Counted from the first letter of the stretch, positions 24,100-34,861 are shown. The stretch is DNA of 64,000 bases from Bettongia penicillata ogilbyi (GCA_023548195.1 JAJHZJ010000008.1:3000215-3064214), one strand, 5' to 3'. Notes: generated by a model from the sequence alone, not told the origin. Translations and numbers: made by a program.

Positions 24100-25025
24100 G
24101 TTCTCACTGGCCATCATCTACATTTAGATGAGTCACAATCGTAGTTTGTCAAAGTTACTTGAAATTCTCCTTCTGTCTAGTGGAATGTTGGCAACGTCAT
24201 TAAATTACTAGATTTTAACCCACTAAGAATGTTTCCATGATCTTGGTTTGTATGCATTGATTTGCTGTAAAGTCTTCTTCTTTCTTCTAGTTATCATTCA
24301 TGTTTCTTCAAAGATCTGTGATTTCATCAATGTACATTCTCTGTTTACACTTGAATAAGATGTTTCGGAATTTCTGTGGCCTGAAAAAAATCATCCCCTG
24401 GTGACCATGACCTGGAGACAGACCTCTCCAGGCTGCCTGGCTGGTCCTCTATCTTAATGCTGGTTTAGCTTTTGTAAGGTTCAGGATACCAGGAGTTCAG
24501 TACAATATTATTGAGGGAACATATAATAGAGAAGAGCTGTAAAGAAAGATGGAAACAACAGGTCTCAGGTGGAATTGGGTACCCCAAACCTGTGGAGTCT
24601 GATGTGCTTCTTTGGGGTTCTGATTTGAATTGAATAGGACCATTGAGTGGGTCAGGGGAGCACGGAGCTTAGACCTGGGATCTCTTGTCTGGGGAGGGAG
24701 GTATGGGGGAATACTCCTGCAAAACTGACTACTACTTGGTATTCAAATTGCCCACTACTATTATGGATAGTTTTACTCCAATAGGGTGACCCGGGTTTTG
24801 ATCTTTTCCTAGGCCTTTTTCGTTTAGTAGAGCAAGGTTTCCAGGGTCATTGCATCCTCCTGTGTGAGCTATACATCCCGAGGTTGGAACTCTTGCTAGA
24901 GCTTACGATCATTCACTGACTTTGCACACTCACAGTTGACCAGATGACCTGATGAGACATCCGAGTCGGCCTTTAATAGAGGATTGCTCATGGTAACATT
25001 CATAAAGTAGCTTTTAAATGGGGTA
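24100..25025. other. Intronic DNA with an unassigned GC-richer block
   Basis: 24370-24970 is richer in G and C than its surroundings and has a few CpG sites (for example ACCCGGGTTTTGATC). It could be an old LTR or a conserved element. I see no LTR ends, no open frame and no splice-framed exon. Confidence 0.4.
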
Positions 25026-25029
25026 AGCA

Positions 25030-25235
25030 TTGTGAACAGTGGAAAGAGGAGCAGATTCAAAGTCAGCAGGTATGGGTTTGAATCTAGGGTCTGCTCATTT
25101 CTTCCTGCATATTTTTGGGCAAGTCAATTGGCTCCTCTGGGGTCTTAGTTCCTTACCTCCAAAACGGGAGGGGGCTTAGACGAGATGTCCCCAAAGGACC
25201 CTTCCATCTTGAAGTTTATGATCCTCTGAAATAAT
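25030..25235 (+). mobile_element. MIR/MAR-type SINE
   Basis: GGTATGGGTTTGAATCTAGG, GGGCAAGTCAATTGGCTCCT and AAGGACCCTTCCATCTTGAA. Confidence 0.7.
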
Positions 25236-25589
25236 GTATTTGCTGCCACTGTTGTTAGTAAGTTGATAATGTCATCATTTTGTATCAGAGATCCATACTT
25301 GGTGGCATGATTTTACCAGTTTTCATGGTGAGGATACAGTCCCTCACTGGCCTCCCGTCACTGTTCCCCAAGGCTTTTGTGTCTCAGTCCCCACAGAGCA
25401 GCACAACATTTAACGAAAAGCCTTTGGGACTATTGTAATTAGTTGTTGTCATAATGGTGTTTTCCCTTAGCAATAAATTGGATTCTGAGCTGGGTCCACT
25501 TTGAAGTGGCTTTCTAATTCAGACTCTGTCAGTTGGCGTTCACATTAATTTTTGTGCTCCTCAGACATCTAGAACTGGAAGCAAACCTT

Positions 25590-25765
25590 TATTTTGTGTT
25601 TTTTAATCTTTTTTATTTTTATAATTCATTTATTTGCTTTCAGTTTACAACAGTCGCTTCCATAAGTATCAAGATTTTCTCTCCCTCCCTCCCCGAGATG
25701 GCATGCAGTCTTATATGGGTTCTACACATACCTTCTTATTAAAGACATTTTCATGTTAGTCATGC
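25590..25765 (-). mobile_element. LINE-1 3' UTR fragment, reverse orientation
   Basis: CAGTTTACAACAGTCGCTTC, ATCAAGATTTTCTCTCCCTC and CATGTTAGTCATGCCATC resemble the complement of marsupial L1 3' UTRs. Confidence 0.55.
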
Positions 25766-25929
25766 CATCTTTGTTTTGTAGAGAAAACCAGGGCCACTGG
25801 CAGCTTTACCCAGCTAGGCTTTGAACACTGGTCTTCTGACTTGAAATCCAGTGTATTTTCCGTCACGTACGGCTGCTTCACCTCTACTTTCTACTCTGCT
25901 AAGAAGAGTCATTTCGTTATCACCACACT

Positions 25930-26158
25930 TACTATTGTTTAGTCATGGCTGACTCTTCCTGATCCCATTTAGGATTTGCTTGGCAGAGATAGTGGAGTTA
26001 TTTGCCATTTCCTTCTCCAGCTCAATTTACAGATGAAGAAACTGAAGCAAACAGGGTTAAGTGACTTGCCTAGGGTCACATAGCTAATAAATATCAAGTC
26101 ACATTTGAACTCAGATCTGCCTGGCGCTCTATCACCATGCTACCTAGCTTTCCTTGTA
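25930..26158 (-). mobile_element. RTE-tailed SINE (RTESINE type)
   Basis: TAGTCATGGCTGACTCTTCC, TTTGCCATTTCCTTCTCCAG, GTTAAGTGACTTGCCTAGGG and GCTCTATCACCATGCTACCT. Confidence 0.85.
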
Positions 26159-26204
26159 ACCACACATCCTTACTGAAATCCCTAGGAAAGTGTGCATCAC
26201 TTTG

Positions 26205-26465
26205 TGAACCGATCAGTAAACATTTGTTAAGCACCTCACTTGGACCAGGCATTATGCAAAGCCTTGGACATACAAGACCAAAAAATAAATACAAGTTAAA
26301 ATCATTCTAAGTGCAAGTTAAATTTTGGTGGAGGTACTGTGGGAAATCAGTCAAGGATATATGCAGATGTCACTTGGGGAACATTCAGAAAAACAAATCA
26401 AAGGGTCCTAGAGGTGGAGGTGAGTGAGATGGGAGAGCATCCCAGGCTTGGGGAATGATGCAGGT
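26205..26465 (+). repeat. Interspersed repeat of unassigned family
   Basis: CATTTGTTAAGCACCTCACT, AGGCATTATGCAAAGCCTTG and GAGAGCATCCCAGGCTTGGG, the same family group as 2690-3200. Confidence 0.5.
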
Positions 26466-26469
26466 TGCC

Positions 26470-27220
26470 AGCCTTCTGCAATATGGTAGTTGATCTTTCA
26501 GGTTTGCTCTATCTCTCCTTCCTCCCCACCGTTTCCCTTTCACTCACTCCTTCCTTCCCCCTCAAAAAATTTGTCATCTTTTGGCCGCCAACCTCTTGTG
26601 ATAAGACTTTTTGAGCTTATTCAGACTGGTTGTTGGATGACACACACAGAGTCCATAAAAATCAGGCTATATTTTTGAAATCTTTCATATTTGGTAGGGC
26701 TTACCAGAGCTTATGCTCTGCTGATACTGTTTTGAGAAATGCAGGGTTACCTCTATGACCCATTGAGATGATAGAAGAAGACTTTAGCAGAGGTACTGTA
26801 TATATTTCCATATTTTAAAAAATATTGGGAAAGGAGATATAGTTTATAAAAATACATGTTCAAATAATTTCAAATGGTTATTTAGTTGTTTTTCCTCATG
26901 AAATAATTTTTGTGATTGTTTAAGTGTGTGCCCATCTCAACCAATTGTGGCAAGAATCAAAATGAATAAATGAAATACGCTCATAGAGCCCTTCATTTTA
27001 GTTTGCAAACTCGTACTACCAGTTCAGAAAACAGTTTGCATAACTCAGAACTATGCTTATTGTAAGCAGAATTGGAGTTCCCAAGCTCTCTGTTTCATCT
27101 TAGCTGTCTTACACAGATCATAATTGTCATTAATATTGCATAAATTTATTGTATAACTGCTGTGTGCAAGACATCCAAACCCCAGTATTCTAACATCTAA
27201 ATGTCAGTCCAAGGACCTGG
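26470..27220. other. Intronic DNA, nothing assigned
   Basis: No recognised repeat or exon. Confidence 0.45.
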
Positions 27221-27224
27221 AATT

Positions 27225-27475
27225 AATTTTTTATTTGTTCATTTCAAGGCTTTAATGTGAGCATTTAAAAATTATTTTTAATTACATTTTAAAAATTAAT
27301 AGTCATTTTCTACCACCCCTTCAGAAAAAAAAAATCAAAACAAAATCCTTGCAACAAATATGCAGACAAGCAAAACAGATTCCATTTTGGCATGTACAAA
27401 AATGGAAGTTTCTGCAGTTGAGAGTTAAAAATATATTTGCGTATATGATACATATGCAAATATTAAATATATTTA
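27225..27475 (-). mobile_element. LINE-1 3' UTR fragment, reverse orientation
   Basis: AAATCCTTGCAACAAATATG, CAGACAAGCAAAACAGATTC and CATTTTGGCATGTACAAAAA match the complement of a marsupial L1 3' UTR type different from the copy at 55913. Confidence 0.5.
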
Positions 27476-27867
27476 CACATATGTAGATATGTTTATATCT
27501 GTATATACGTGGAGATTTTAAAAAAGCTCTCAATATGCCAAAACATACATACACACACAGTTTTCCCCCTCATTTTGAATTTCTGTTTTGGCAGCTGCTT
27601 CTCGTTGTACCTCTAGTATCCTTGAGCTCCCCTATGTGAGCATTCCTGCTCCGTCCCTCTCATTCCAGACTGCTAGCTCTCCTTTTCAGTTCCTCCATCA
27701 TTCTGTTGGGTGCTCTATAGCAGCTAAAGGAAGGATTTGGGTTTCTCCAGTTCCTTGCATTTCTGCTTCCAGTCACTATCAAAGCATCTCTTCCGGTAGT
27801 AAATCTTGCCCAGTCACTGAAATTCTCTTCAGTATGATTCTGGCTTTTATGGGCACATCATTCAGCT

Positions 27868-27965
27868 TTTATGTGCCTCAGTTTCCACATCTGTAAAATG
27901 GGAATCATAATGGCACCTCCCTCATAGGACATTTTAAAGATCAAATGAGTTGACAGGTGTTTTTT
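27868..27965 (+). mobile_element. MAR1-type SINE 3' fragment
   Basis: GTGCCTCAGTTTCCACATCT, GTAAAATGGGAATCATAATG and AAAGATCAAATGAGTTGACA. Confidence 0.7.
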
Positions 27966-28319
27966 CCTGCTTGCTTCCGATCCTCGTTTTGTGCAGTTCT
28001 GGAGTGGATGGGGCGACTTCTTTGCTTCTCCTTTTTGAATTTTTTTATCATTTTTTTTTCCTGGGTTCCCATTCATATATTTGCTAGAATTTTCATGACA
28101 GTTCCATGTTTCTTCTGTGACATTGCAATATCTACTGGATACCTGACTTTTGCTTTTTGAACCATATTTATGTCCTGATATGCACTCCTTTCCCTACCTC
28201 CATCCCCATCCCCACACTATGAGCAAGGACATCTAACTAGCTGCCATAGTGACTTAGTCTTAAACTTTATGTGACATTCTGTACTCACAGTCTGCCCCCT
28301 CTTTACCAAGAGGAGAAAA

Positions 28320-28440
28320 ATGTACTAAAGAATATAGATTTAGGTCGAAAAGGAACCTTGGAGTCCATATCCTTTCTTTAACAGATGAGGAAACTGAGTT
28401 CTAAGAGTTCCCAAGGAACGTGACTTCCCAGGCCCCTCGC
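28320..28440 (-). mobile_element. MIR-type SINE fragment
   Basis: AAAGGAACCTTGGAGTCCAT and ACAGATGAGGAAACTGAGTT. Confidence 0.55.
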
Positions 28441-28589
28441 TCCAAATCCTGTTTTCTCTGTCCTGTTTTTTTCTCCCACACATTGCCCATGCCATCTCTC
28501 CTGGAAGTAGGCTTGGTTTCTAAGCTCAGATAATTTCAGTGTTGTTTTCATTTCATTTTCATTTAAACTACATTCAGTGTTGTTCAATT

Positions 28590-28680
28590 GTGACAGACAC
28601 TTGATCTTTACTAGCTGTGACTTTGTGCAAGTCACTTAACCCTTTCTCCCTCAAAAATAAAATTAAAAATATTTTTAAAA
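28590..28680 (+). mobile_element. tRNA-headed SINE fragment with A-rich tail
   Basis: GACAGACACTTGATCTTTAC, GCAAGTCACTTAACCCTTTC and an AAAATAAAATTAAAAATA tail. Confidence 0.6.
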
Positions 28681-28984
28681 ATGACTTCTCTGATGTCTCA
28701 GTGTGGTATGGATGTGATGTGGGTTCTTGAAGCCCATGCTGGTGCAGCACAAACCCTGAAAGTTTTGCTGAAGACCATTCTAGCTAAAGATGAAGAGGCA
28801 TATCGTCAGTAGTCTGGCCATCTGGTGAAGACACCTTTCTGGCCACGGCAACTTATGAAACACAGAAAAATAACAAAAGTGATCCATGGTCAGTCAACTC
28901 TGTTAACCTATTCCTATGGTAGTACATTGGGGTCTGAGGGGTGGAGAAAGTACTAAAAACAGTGGGTTTTTTTTTTTTTTTACA

Positions 28985-29275
28985 GCTGTTGGTATTACAT
29001 GTAAGATCTTTGTTCAGTAGCAACTCATAGCCATGTTGCTGTTAGAGGTAAGCCATATTCATCTTTACAACTCTTGCTATAAAAGACCTTGATGTTGGGA
29101 AAGATTGAAGGCAAAAGAAACTGGGGACCCCAGAGGATGAGATGGATGGATAGTGTTACAGAATCAACTAACATGAGCTTGGACAGACTTGGTGAGATAA
29201 CAGGGGAGAGAAGGGCCTGATCTTGTATGTCCATGGGGTCACCAAGAGGGACTGAGCAACAGTAACAAACACTGT
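28985..29275 (+). mobile_element. RTE-clade LINE 3' end (BovB-like)
   Basis: The + strand reads GATGTTGGGAAAGATTGAAG, GATGAGATGGATGGATAGTG, AACATGAGCTTGGACAGACT and CCATGGGGTCACCAAGAGGG, matching the end of the RTE/BovB reverse transcriptase frame (LGKIEGK, RMRW-DS, HG-T motifs) and its 3' UTR. Stops interrupt the frame. This is the LINE clade whose tail the RTE-type SINEs in this window share. The 28690-28985 stretch just upstream is unassigned. Confidence 0.75.
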
Positions 29276-29279
29276 TTAG

Positions 29280-29810
29280 GTATATCTGGGACAGATAGTT
29301 CGGATGGACAGGGAGCTGGGCCTATAAGAGGAGGAGAGAGTGTTGGATTGCTTTTAGGAAACTGCAAAGCACTTTTCCTGACCCCAAGTATTCCCTAACA
29401 GCAAAGGTCTATCTTTTCAATACAGCTGCTTTGCTGGTTTTGTTGAATGACTGCAGTACCTCCAAAGAACTAGAGATGGACATCACCCAAAGACAATCAG
29501 AAATTCCAGAGAACAGGCGCAAAGAATGACCATTTTTTTTACATTATGACACTCTATAGTTTGCTTTTTGTTATTTCCTTCCTTATCCCAAATGATAGAC
29601 TATAGATTATAGAAATATGTAGCATAACTTGTTAGTCTACAGACATAGGCCATCTGTCAAATGAGAGCTTTCAAAATATAATGATTTTGTGTAGTAAAGT
29701 ATTTAATCAGAAAAGGATGTAGACTGATCAGAGCAAGTATGAGATATAGCTTGTGACAAACCGGAATTCTGCCCTGGGATCTATGGAATGTTTTTATTTT
29801 TAATTCCATG
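29280..29810. other. Intronic DNA, nothing assigned
   Basis: No recognised repeat or exon. Confidence 0.45.
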
Positions 29811-29814
29811 TGTT

Positions 29815-30075
29815 AGAGGAATAATGATGACAATGACAGCTAACACTGATAGAGAACTTTACTTTTTGTGAAGCGCCTTCTATACTTTATCCCATTTAAT
29901 CCTCTCATAACAGCCCAGGGAGAGAGATGGTGTTATTCTCATTTTACAAATCAGGGAAACTGATCCTCAGAGAGGCTTAAATGACAGGTAAAGCATCACA
30001 CAACTTGTGAGGGTTTGAGACAGGATTCAAGCTTGGGACCCTAAGTCTCCCTGACTCGAAGAGCAGCATTCAAGT
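29815..30075 (-). mobile_element. MAR1/CORE-type SINE
   Basis: AATGATGACAATGACAGCTA, CCCATTTAATCCTCTCATAA, CATTTTACAAATCAGGGAAA and CCCTGACTCGAAGAGCAGC. Confidence 0.75.
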
Positions 30076-30079
30076 GGAG

Positions 30080-31685
30080 GTAGGTGGGAAGAAAATTCAG
30101 CAGAGACTCTGCCACCGACAGTATGTTGGGTAGAAATTCTTGTGGGGAAGAGGAAGGTACAAGTATTTATTAAGTGCCTACCATTTGCTAGTGCTTTTGA
30201 TTTTTGGGAGGATGTGATCAAGAGTCACACAGGATGAGGAGGCATGGATGGGTTGTTGTCTGTTGTTAGAAAGATCTATATATACCATATGGGTGAAATA
30301 ATGGATTTGTTGAAATATACAGTTTTTTGGGGGGGACAGCCTTACATCTTGTGACTGAATATCATTAGTACTCCTCTACCAGTATTAACTGTAAATGGTT
30401 TCAGTGTAAATGAAATTAAAATTAATTTTGTTTTGAGACAGTTTGGGGAATTTCATTAATACTCCATTATACAATTGGGGTGTTGCCAAACAAGAGTTGG
30501 GAATCATGGTGTCTGTGGTTCATGTCATCCAGTGTATTCTAGGGTAGGTTATTAGTGAGGGAGGGAGAAGGGCGACTAACGCGTCTTATCTCGTATTTTG
30601 TTTGTTTCTCCCCCCTCCCCCAGTGATGGTGCTATATGATATTAAGTGTGGGTTATAAAGCTTGCTAGCTAATGCACTTAGAATAAGACTCAGAGGATGT
30701 TTCGGAATATTTAAACTGTGTGTGTGACAATGTTTCATTACAGCTGCTCATTATGAAGTCTGTCATTTGGTGCCATACATGAATTGAGACAACCAGCAAA
30801 AATCCTTCTCAGAGGAAATACTGAGTGTATAGAGAAAGACATGTTTAACTAAGTTAAATGGGTTGCTGCTTTCAATTTACAAGATAATAAGAAAAAATGA
30901 AAGAAATAATAGAATGTACTAGAGTCACAATTTTGGAATGTATCCAATATGTTTGAATAAGAAAAATCTGGCATAAAAGTGTGTGCCTGATATTAGTGGG
31001 AAAACCCAGAGTTTATGAAGGTAAAAAGAATTCAGACTCTACAACTAAGTCCTTAAATCCCTGCAGGCTCAATCAATCGAACTAATGTATGTTAAGTCCA
31101 GCCAGTCCTCCGTACTTGCACATTCCATGTTTGTGAGTTTGTCCACTAAAATTTACTGGTAATCTCAGAATCAATACTGTCTGTGCTTTCTGTCATTAAT
31201 GGACCTGGGCAGAGAGGTGAAAGATTTAAGTCACTTCATGTACAAATACCCAGATGAGGTTGAACCAGCTGACGATCTGCCTTCTTGTTTACGCTCTTGT
31301 AACAGGTCTTTTTGTGGGACCGTGTGGTGCCACGGGTGAGTTTTTTTAATTAGGCTTTTTGTTGACTTTGTTATTTAAAATGTATAGTGCTACAGAGCTT
31401 CGTAGTGTGCCTAGGCCAGGGAAGGCTGTGACAGGCCTGCAGAGAAATTCATGTGTTCAGTAAGCTTTCTTCAGGCAGGAGGTGTGGGACTATTGGTCCT
31501 GAGTTCAGTGTTAATGAAGCAACAATGTGGTACATTCCCCAAAAGGAAGCAGATGTTCACTGCTCTGCACCTGGAGTCACTCGGGAAAGCAGTAAAGTAA
31601 ATGTGACCAGAAGATTGCGGAGACCTAACCCTGCATTCTCTTGGAAGCAGTGGTTTAATATTCACTAATTAATTCTTTGCTGTGA
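30080..31685. other. Intronic DNA, mostly unassigned, with one exon-like 30-bp segment
   Basis: No named repeat found. At 31306-31335 a 30-bp segment lies between a pyrimidine-rich AACAG acceptor-like site and a GTGAGT donor-like site and would keep the WWC2 frame open; see findings. This is sequence pattern only, with no support from the known protein family. Confidence 0.4.
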
Positions 31686-31694
31686 CTCTCGAAC

Positions 31695-31828
31695 TTAGTG
31701 TTATCTTTGCCTATTAGATTTTAAGTTCCTTAAGGGAAGGGACTCTTTCTTTTCCTTATTTGTATCCCCAAGGTTTGCAGTGCCTTGCACATAGCAGGTG
31801 CTTAGTAAATGTTAAATTGAATTAGCTA
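31695..31828 (+). mobile_element. L2/MIR-type 3' tail
   Basis: TTTTAAGTTCCTTAAGGGAA, CCTTGCACATAGCAGGTGCT and TAGTAAATGTTAAATTGAAT. Confidence 0.75.
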
Positions 31829-31889
31829 CGAAACATTTTTTACATCTAGTTCCTCTGATAAAGACCTCTTTCCTAAAATATAGAGAGAG

Positions 31890-32928
31890 CTGAGTCAAAT
31901 TTATAAGAATAAAACTCATGCCCCATTTGATAAATCGTCAAAGGATATGAACAGGCAATTTTCACATGAAGAAATTAAAGCTACCTATAGTCATATAAAA
32001 TGCTCTAAATCAATATTGATTAGAGAAATACAAATTAATACAGCTCTGAGTTACCACATCACTTCTATTGGATTGGATAACATGTCAGAACAGGAAAATG
32101 ATAAATGTTGGAGAAGTGGGAAAATTAGAACACAAATGCATTGTTGGTGGAGTTGTGAACTGATCCATCCATTCTGGAGATCAATTTGGAACAATGCCCA
32201 GAGGGCTATAAAACTGTGTATACCCTTTGACCCAGTAATACCACTTCTAGGTCTGCATCTCAAAGAGACCATTAAAATGGGAAAAGGACCCACATGCTCC
32301 AAAATACTTATAGCAGCTCTTTTTGTGATGGTCAAGAATTGAAAATTGAGGGGATGCCCATCAAATGGGGAGTAACAGAACAAGTTGTAATATATGAATG
32401 TAATGGGATACTGTTGTTCCTTAAGAAATGATGAGCAGGAGGTCTTCAGAAAAACCTGGAAAGACTTTACAGGAACTGATGCTGAGTGAAGTGAGCAGAA
32501 CCAGAGAACACTGCATGCAGCAACAGTAACATTGTGCAATAACTAGCTTTGATATGCTTGGCTCTTCTCAGCAACACAAGGATCTAAAATAATTCCAAAA
32601 GACTCATGACGGAAATTAGATGGAGTTTAAATAGAGATTGAAGCGTACTATTTTCTTTCTCTTTTTTTTTGTGTTTCTTTTTTCTTGTAGTTTTCCCCTT
32701 TGGTTCTAATTCTTCTTTACAACACGACTGATGTATAAATGTATTTAATATGATTGCACATGTATCTATATCTATGTATCTGTCTATCTATCTATCTATA
32801 TCTCAGAGTGCATGCCATCTTGGGGAGAAGGGAGAAGAGGAAAGGAGAGAAAATTTAGAACTCAAAATCTTGTAGGAGTGAATGTTGAAAAGTAAAAATA
32901 ATTAAATTAAATTTTAAAAATTTGAATG
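31890..32928 (+). mobile_element. LINE-1 ORF2 C-terminal remnant with 3' UTR
   Basis: The 131-codon frame at 31947-32342 matches the end of L1 ORF2p: NRQFSHEEIKATYSHIKCSK, then IREIQINTALSYHIT, the MHCWWSCELIHPFWR motif (the Cys-His-Cys region) and DPVIPLLGLHL. A stop falls before the final stretch, and further stops and frame changes follow. The element lacks endonuclease and reverse transcriptase domains, so it is 5'-truncated. A 3' UTR with TCTATC repeats and an A/T-rich tail ends near 32928. Confidence 0.88.
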
Positions 32929-33166
32929 GAATTGAATTGAATGATGAGAAAGAGCTGTGCCTGCTATATTTCAGGCACTATGCCAGGCCCTCCATATAGA
33001 CAAAAGCAAGACATCTGTTGCCTCCAAAGATTAGGGTCTTTGATGCCAAGGTGGGCAAGGGATGGAAAATTAGTGGAGGTAGGTGAGAATAAAGAAGTTG
33101 TTTGCAAAAATTAATTTTTACCAAAATCAAAGTGTAGTTTAAACCTTTCAACAATTACCTTTCCAG

Positions 33167-33370
33167 AAACCACACAGATAGAAGATCCCAGAAAACAATG
33201 GAGGAGAGAACAAGAGAGAATGCTAAAAGACTACCTTATGGTGGCCCAAGATGCTCTCAGCACGCAGAAGGAGCTATACCATGTGAAAGAGAAAAGGCTT
33301 GCTCTGGCTCTGGATGAATACATGCGATTAAATGATGCTTACAAGGAGAAGTCGAGTTCCCGCACAAGCT
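33167..33370 (+). CDS. WWC2: WWC2 internal coding exon, end of second WW domain and first coiled-coil helix
   Basis: The 204-bp exon completes the split Lys codon, adds 67 codons and ends with the first base of a Leu codon. The acceptor is TTCCAG (33161-33166) and the donor is GTAAGT from 33371. It starts with KTTQIEDPR, the third strand of WW domain 2, where the usual second signature Trp is replaced by Ile, as is known for the second WW domain of the KIBRA family. A long charged helix follows ([20 protein letters not shown] and on through [20 protein letters not shown]), consistent with the family's N-terminal coiled coil, which mediates self-association and partner binding. The exon ends in a Ser-rich stretch (KEKSSSRTS). 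There are no frameshifts or stops. The preceding intron is 25,677 bp. Confidence 0.95.
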
Positions 33371-33880
33371 GTAAGTATACAGTATTCAGTAGCTCGATAC
33401 TCCCAGTAAGAAAGGGAAGCCTACCTAAGTTTCTTCAGAATCTCAGGTGGAGTCTTTGTTTCTCCTCAAGTAGGAAAGGTAACCCAAAGATGCTCAGGGA
33501 AGGTAATTGTGCCCCAGATTTCTCATTAAGCTTCCCCAGTATCAGGAGGCTCCAGATAGCCCTTGATACTTTAGGTCAAGCTCTTGTGTTTTGTAGATCA
33601 TGTATACCTTTTCTAGCTTCATCTTCTCCCTTTTCTTGACTGTCATTTTGAACCATTTCTCTACTAGTTACTTTCTTTGCAAGAATAAAGAGGAGAAAAA
33701 GGAGAAATCATTCAGTTTGATTATTCAAGAACAACTCTAGTGCATGCATACACACACACACACAGAGCTTATGGTGTTAGGGTGTTGAAACTATAGATCA
33801 TAATGAGACTTTTGTTTCACACACAGATTTTATTTGTCCAGGCTCTTTTTTTTTGACTTACTGTTTTGTCTGGACCCTAG
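33371..33880. other. Intronic DNA, nothing assigned
   Basis: Intron between the second and third WWC2 exons of the window; a short (CA)n tract at about 33749-33763. Confidence 0.5.
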
Positions 33881-33882
33881 AG

Positions 33883-34112
33883 CAGGGGTCCTTAGCTTTT
33901 TTTGAGTCCTATACCCATTTGGCCAGTTCATTGAAACCTAAGGATTATTCCTCTGAGTAATACTTGTAAATGGATAAAGGGATAAAATAGGCTATACAGA
34001 ATTACAAAATACTTGTAAATGGATAAAATAGGCTATACAGAATTACAAAGCAAACCAATTAAAATAAAGTTAACAAAATTTTCTTTAAAAGTTCACAGGT
34101 TAAAAACACTTG
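33883..34112 (+). mobile_element. hAT-like non-autonomous element (MITE) with internal tandem repeat
   Basis: The left end CAGGGGTCCTTAGC and the right end GTTAAAAACACTTG are imperfect inverted repeats. The flanking CCCTAGAG and ATCTGGAG share 5 of 8 bases, as an eroded 8-bp target duplication would. There is no transposase. The interior carries a near-perfect tandem duplication (33961-34009 and 34010-34050). Confidence 0.6.
33961..34050. repeat. Tandem duplication inside the MITE (49 and 41 bp)
   Basis: Two adjacent copies of a unit starting TACTTGTAAATGGATAAA and ending ACAGAATTACAAA. The second lacks 8 bp (GGGATAAA), so either unit 1 gained a slippage copy or unit 2 lost one. Confidence 0.92.
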
Positions 34113-34775
34113 ATCTGGAGTTTTAAAAGTGTTTTAGGCATAGCTGTGATAAATGTTAGAATACTCTATTTAAAAAGACGACATGGAAGGACTGAATCTA
34201 GGGTGTATTCTCTTAGGTGAAAAGGAGTCAGTTTGAGGATGAATCTTTATTAAGTTCCTTTTATGACCAATTTCATTTTTTTGATTAAAGGGCAATTTAA
34301 ATTATGGTTGGATAGTTGATCATGAGTTTTCATATTTATTCCTTTTCTGAATAAGGAATGTAAAAAAGAAATTAATAGGCATGGTGATACTTAATGTCAC
34401 TTTATAGGATCATAGTTTCATCGGGGGAGGGATGCTTTGGGATGAGGGGATGCCAAGGAAGGGATGGCTTATTGCTTTCACAAATGCAGACCATACTTAT
34501 ATGATTTTATGAGTCACTGTGACCAAATAATCCCTGCCCCATCCCCCCATGCTGTTTGAGATGTCACTCATATGTAAAAAGCTACAGACCATTAATTTGA
34601 GACTTTCCTAGCTTGGTTTGGATCTGCCAGAGTTTAACTCCAATGGTACAAATGTAAAAAATAGTTGTCCCCTCCATCCCATGATGAGGTATCAGAATAG
34701 GCATCTCTTTTGAAGTTTTAAAATGAGAGTATCAGAGATATGATTATGGATATTAAAAGGTTTTTTTTTCTTTCA
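34113..34775. other. Intronic DNA, nothing assigned
   Basis: Ends in the T-rich acceptor tract of the exon at 34780. Confidence 0.5.
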
Positions 34776-34779
34776 AAAG

Positions 34780-34856
34780 TATTCTCAGGATCTTCATCCA
34801 GCACTAAATATGACCCTGATATTCTGAAGGCAGAGATCTCCACTACACGGTTAAGG
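34780..34856 (+). CDS. WWC2: WWC2 internal coding exon, Ser-rich linker (SGSSSSTKYDPDILKAEI)
   Basis: The 77-bp exon completes the Leu codon with two bases and adds 25 codons (F-SGSSSSTKYDPDILKAEIST-TRLR). The acceptor is AAAAG at 34775-34779 after a T-rich tract, and the donor is GTAAGA from 34857, in phase 0. The SGSSSSTKYDPDILKAEI block is a strongly conserved WWC segment, and its ISTTRLR continuation separates WWC2 from WWC3. It lies 1,409 bp after the previous exon. The following intron is 19,873 bp and holds the HAL1 inverted repeat. Confidence 0.95.
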
Positions 34857-34861
34857 GTAAG

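Noticed and set aside
28700..28985. A possible processed pseudogene or LTR upstream of the RTE 3' end
   Set aside because: Codon-like phrases are present, but I could not match any gene, and no LTR ends or A-tail were visible.
30600..30700. A strong splice-acceptor-like tract (CTCCCCCCTCCCCCAG) in the long intron
   Set aside because: The following sequence has immediate stops in the required frame, no downstream donor in reach and no similarity to WWC2.
32051..32539. A 162-codon open frame on the minus strand
   Set aside because: It is antisense to the L1 ORF2 C-terminal remnant, whose + strand frame shows the known Cys-His motif.
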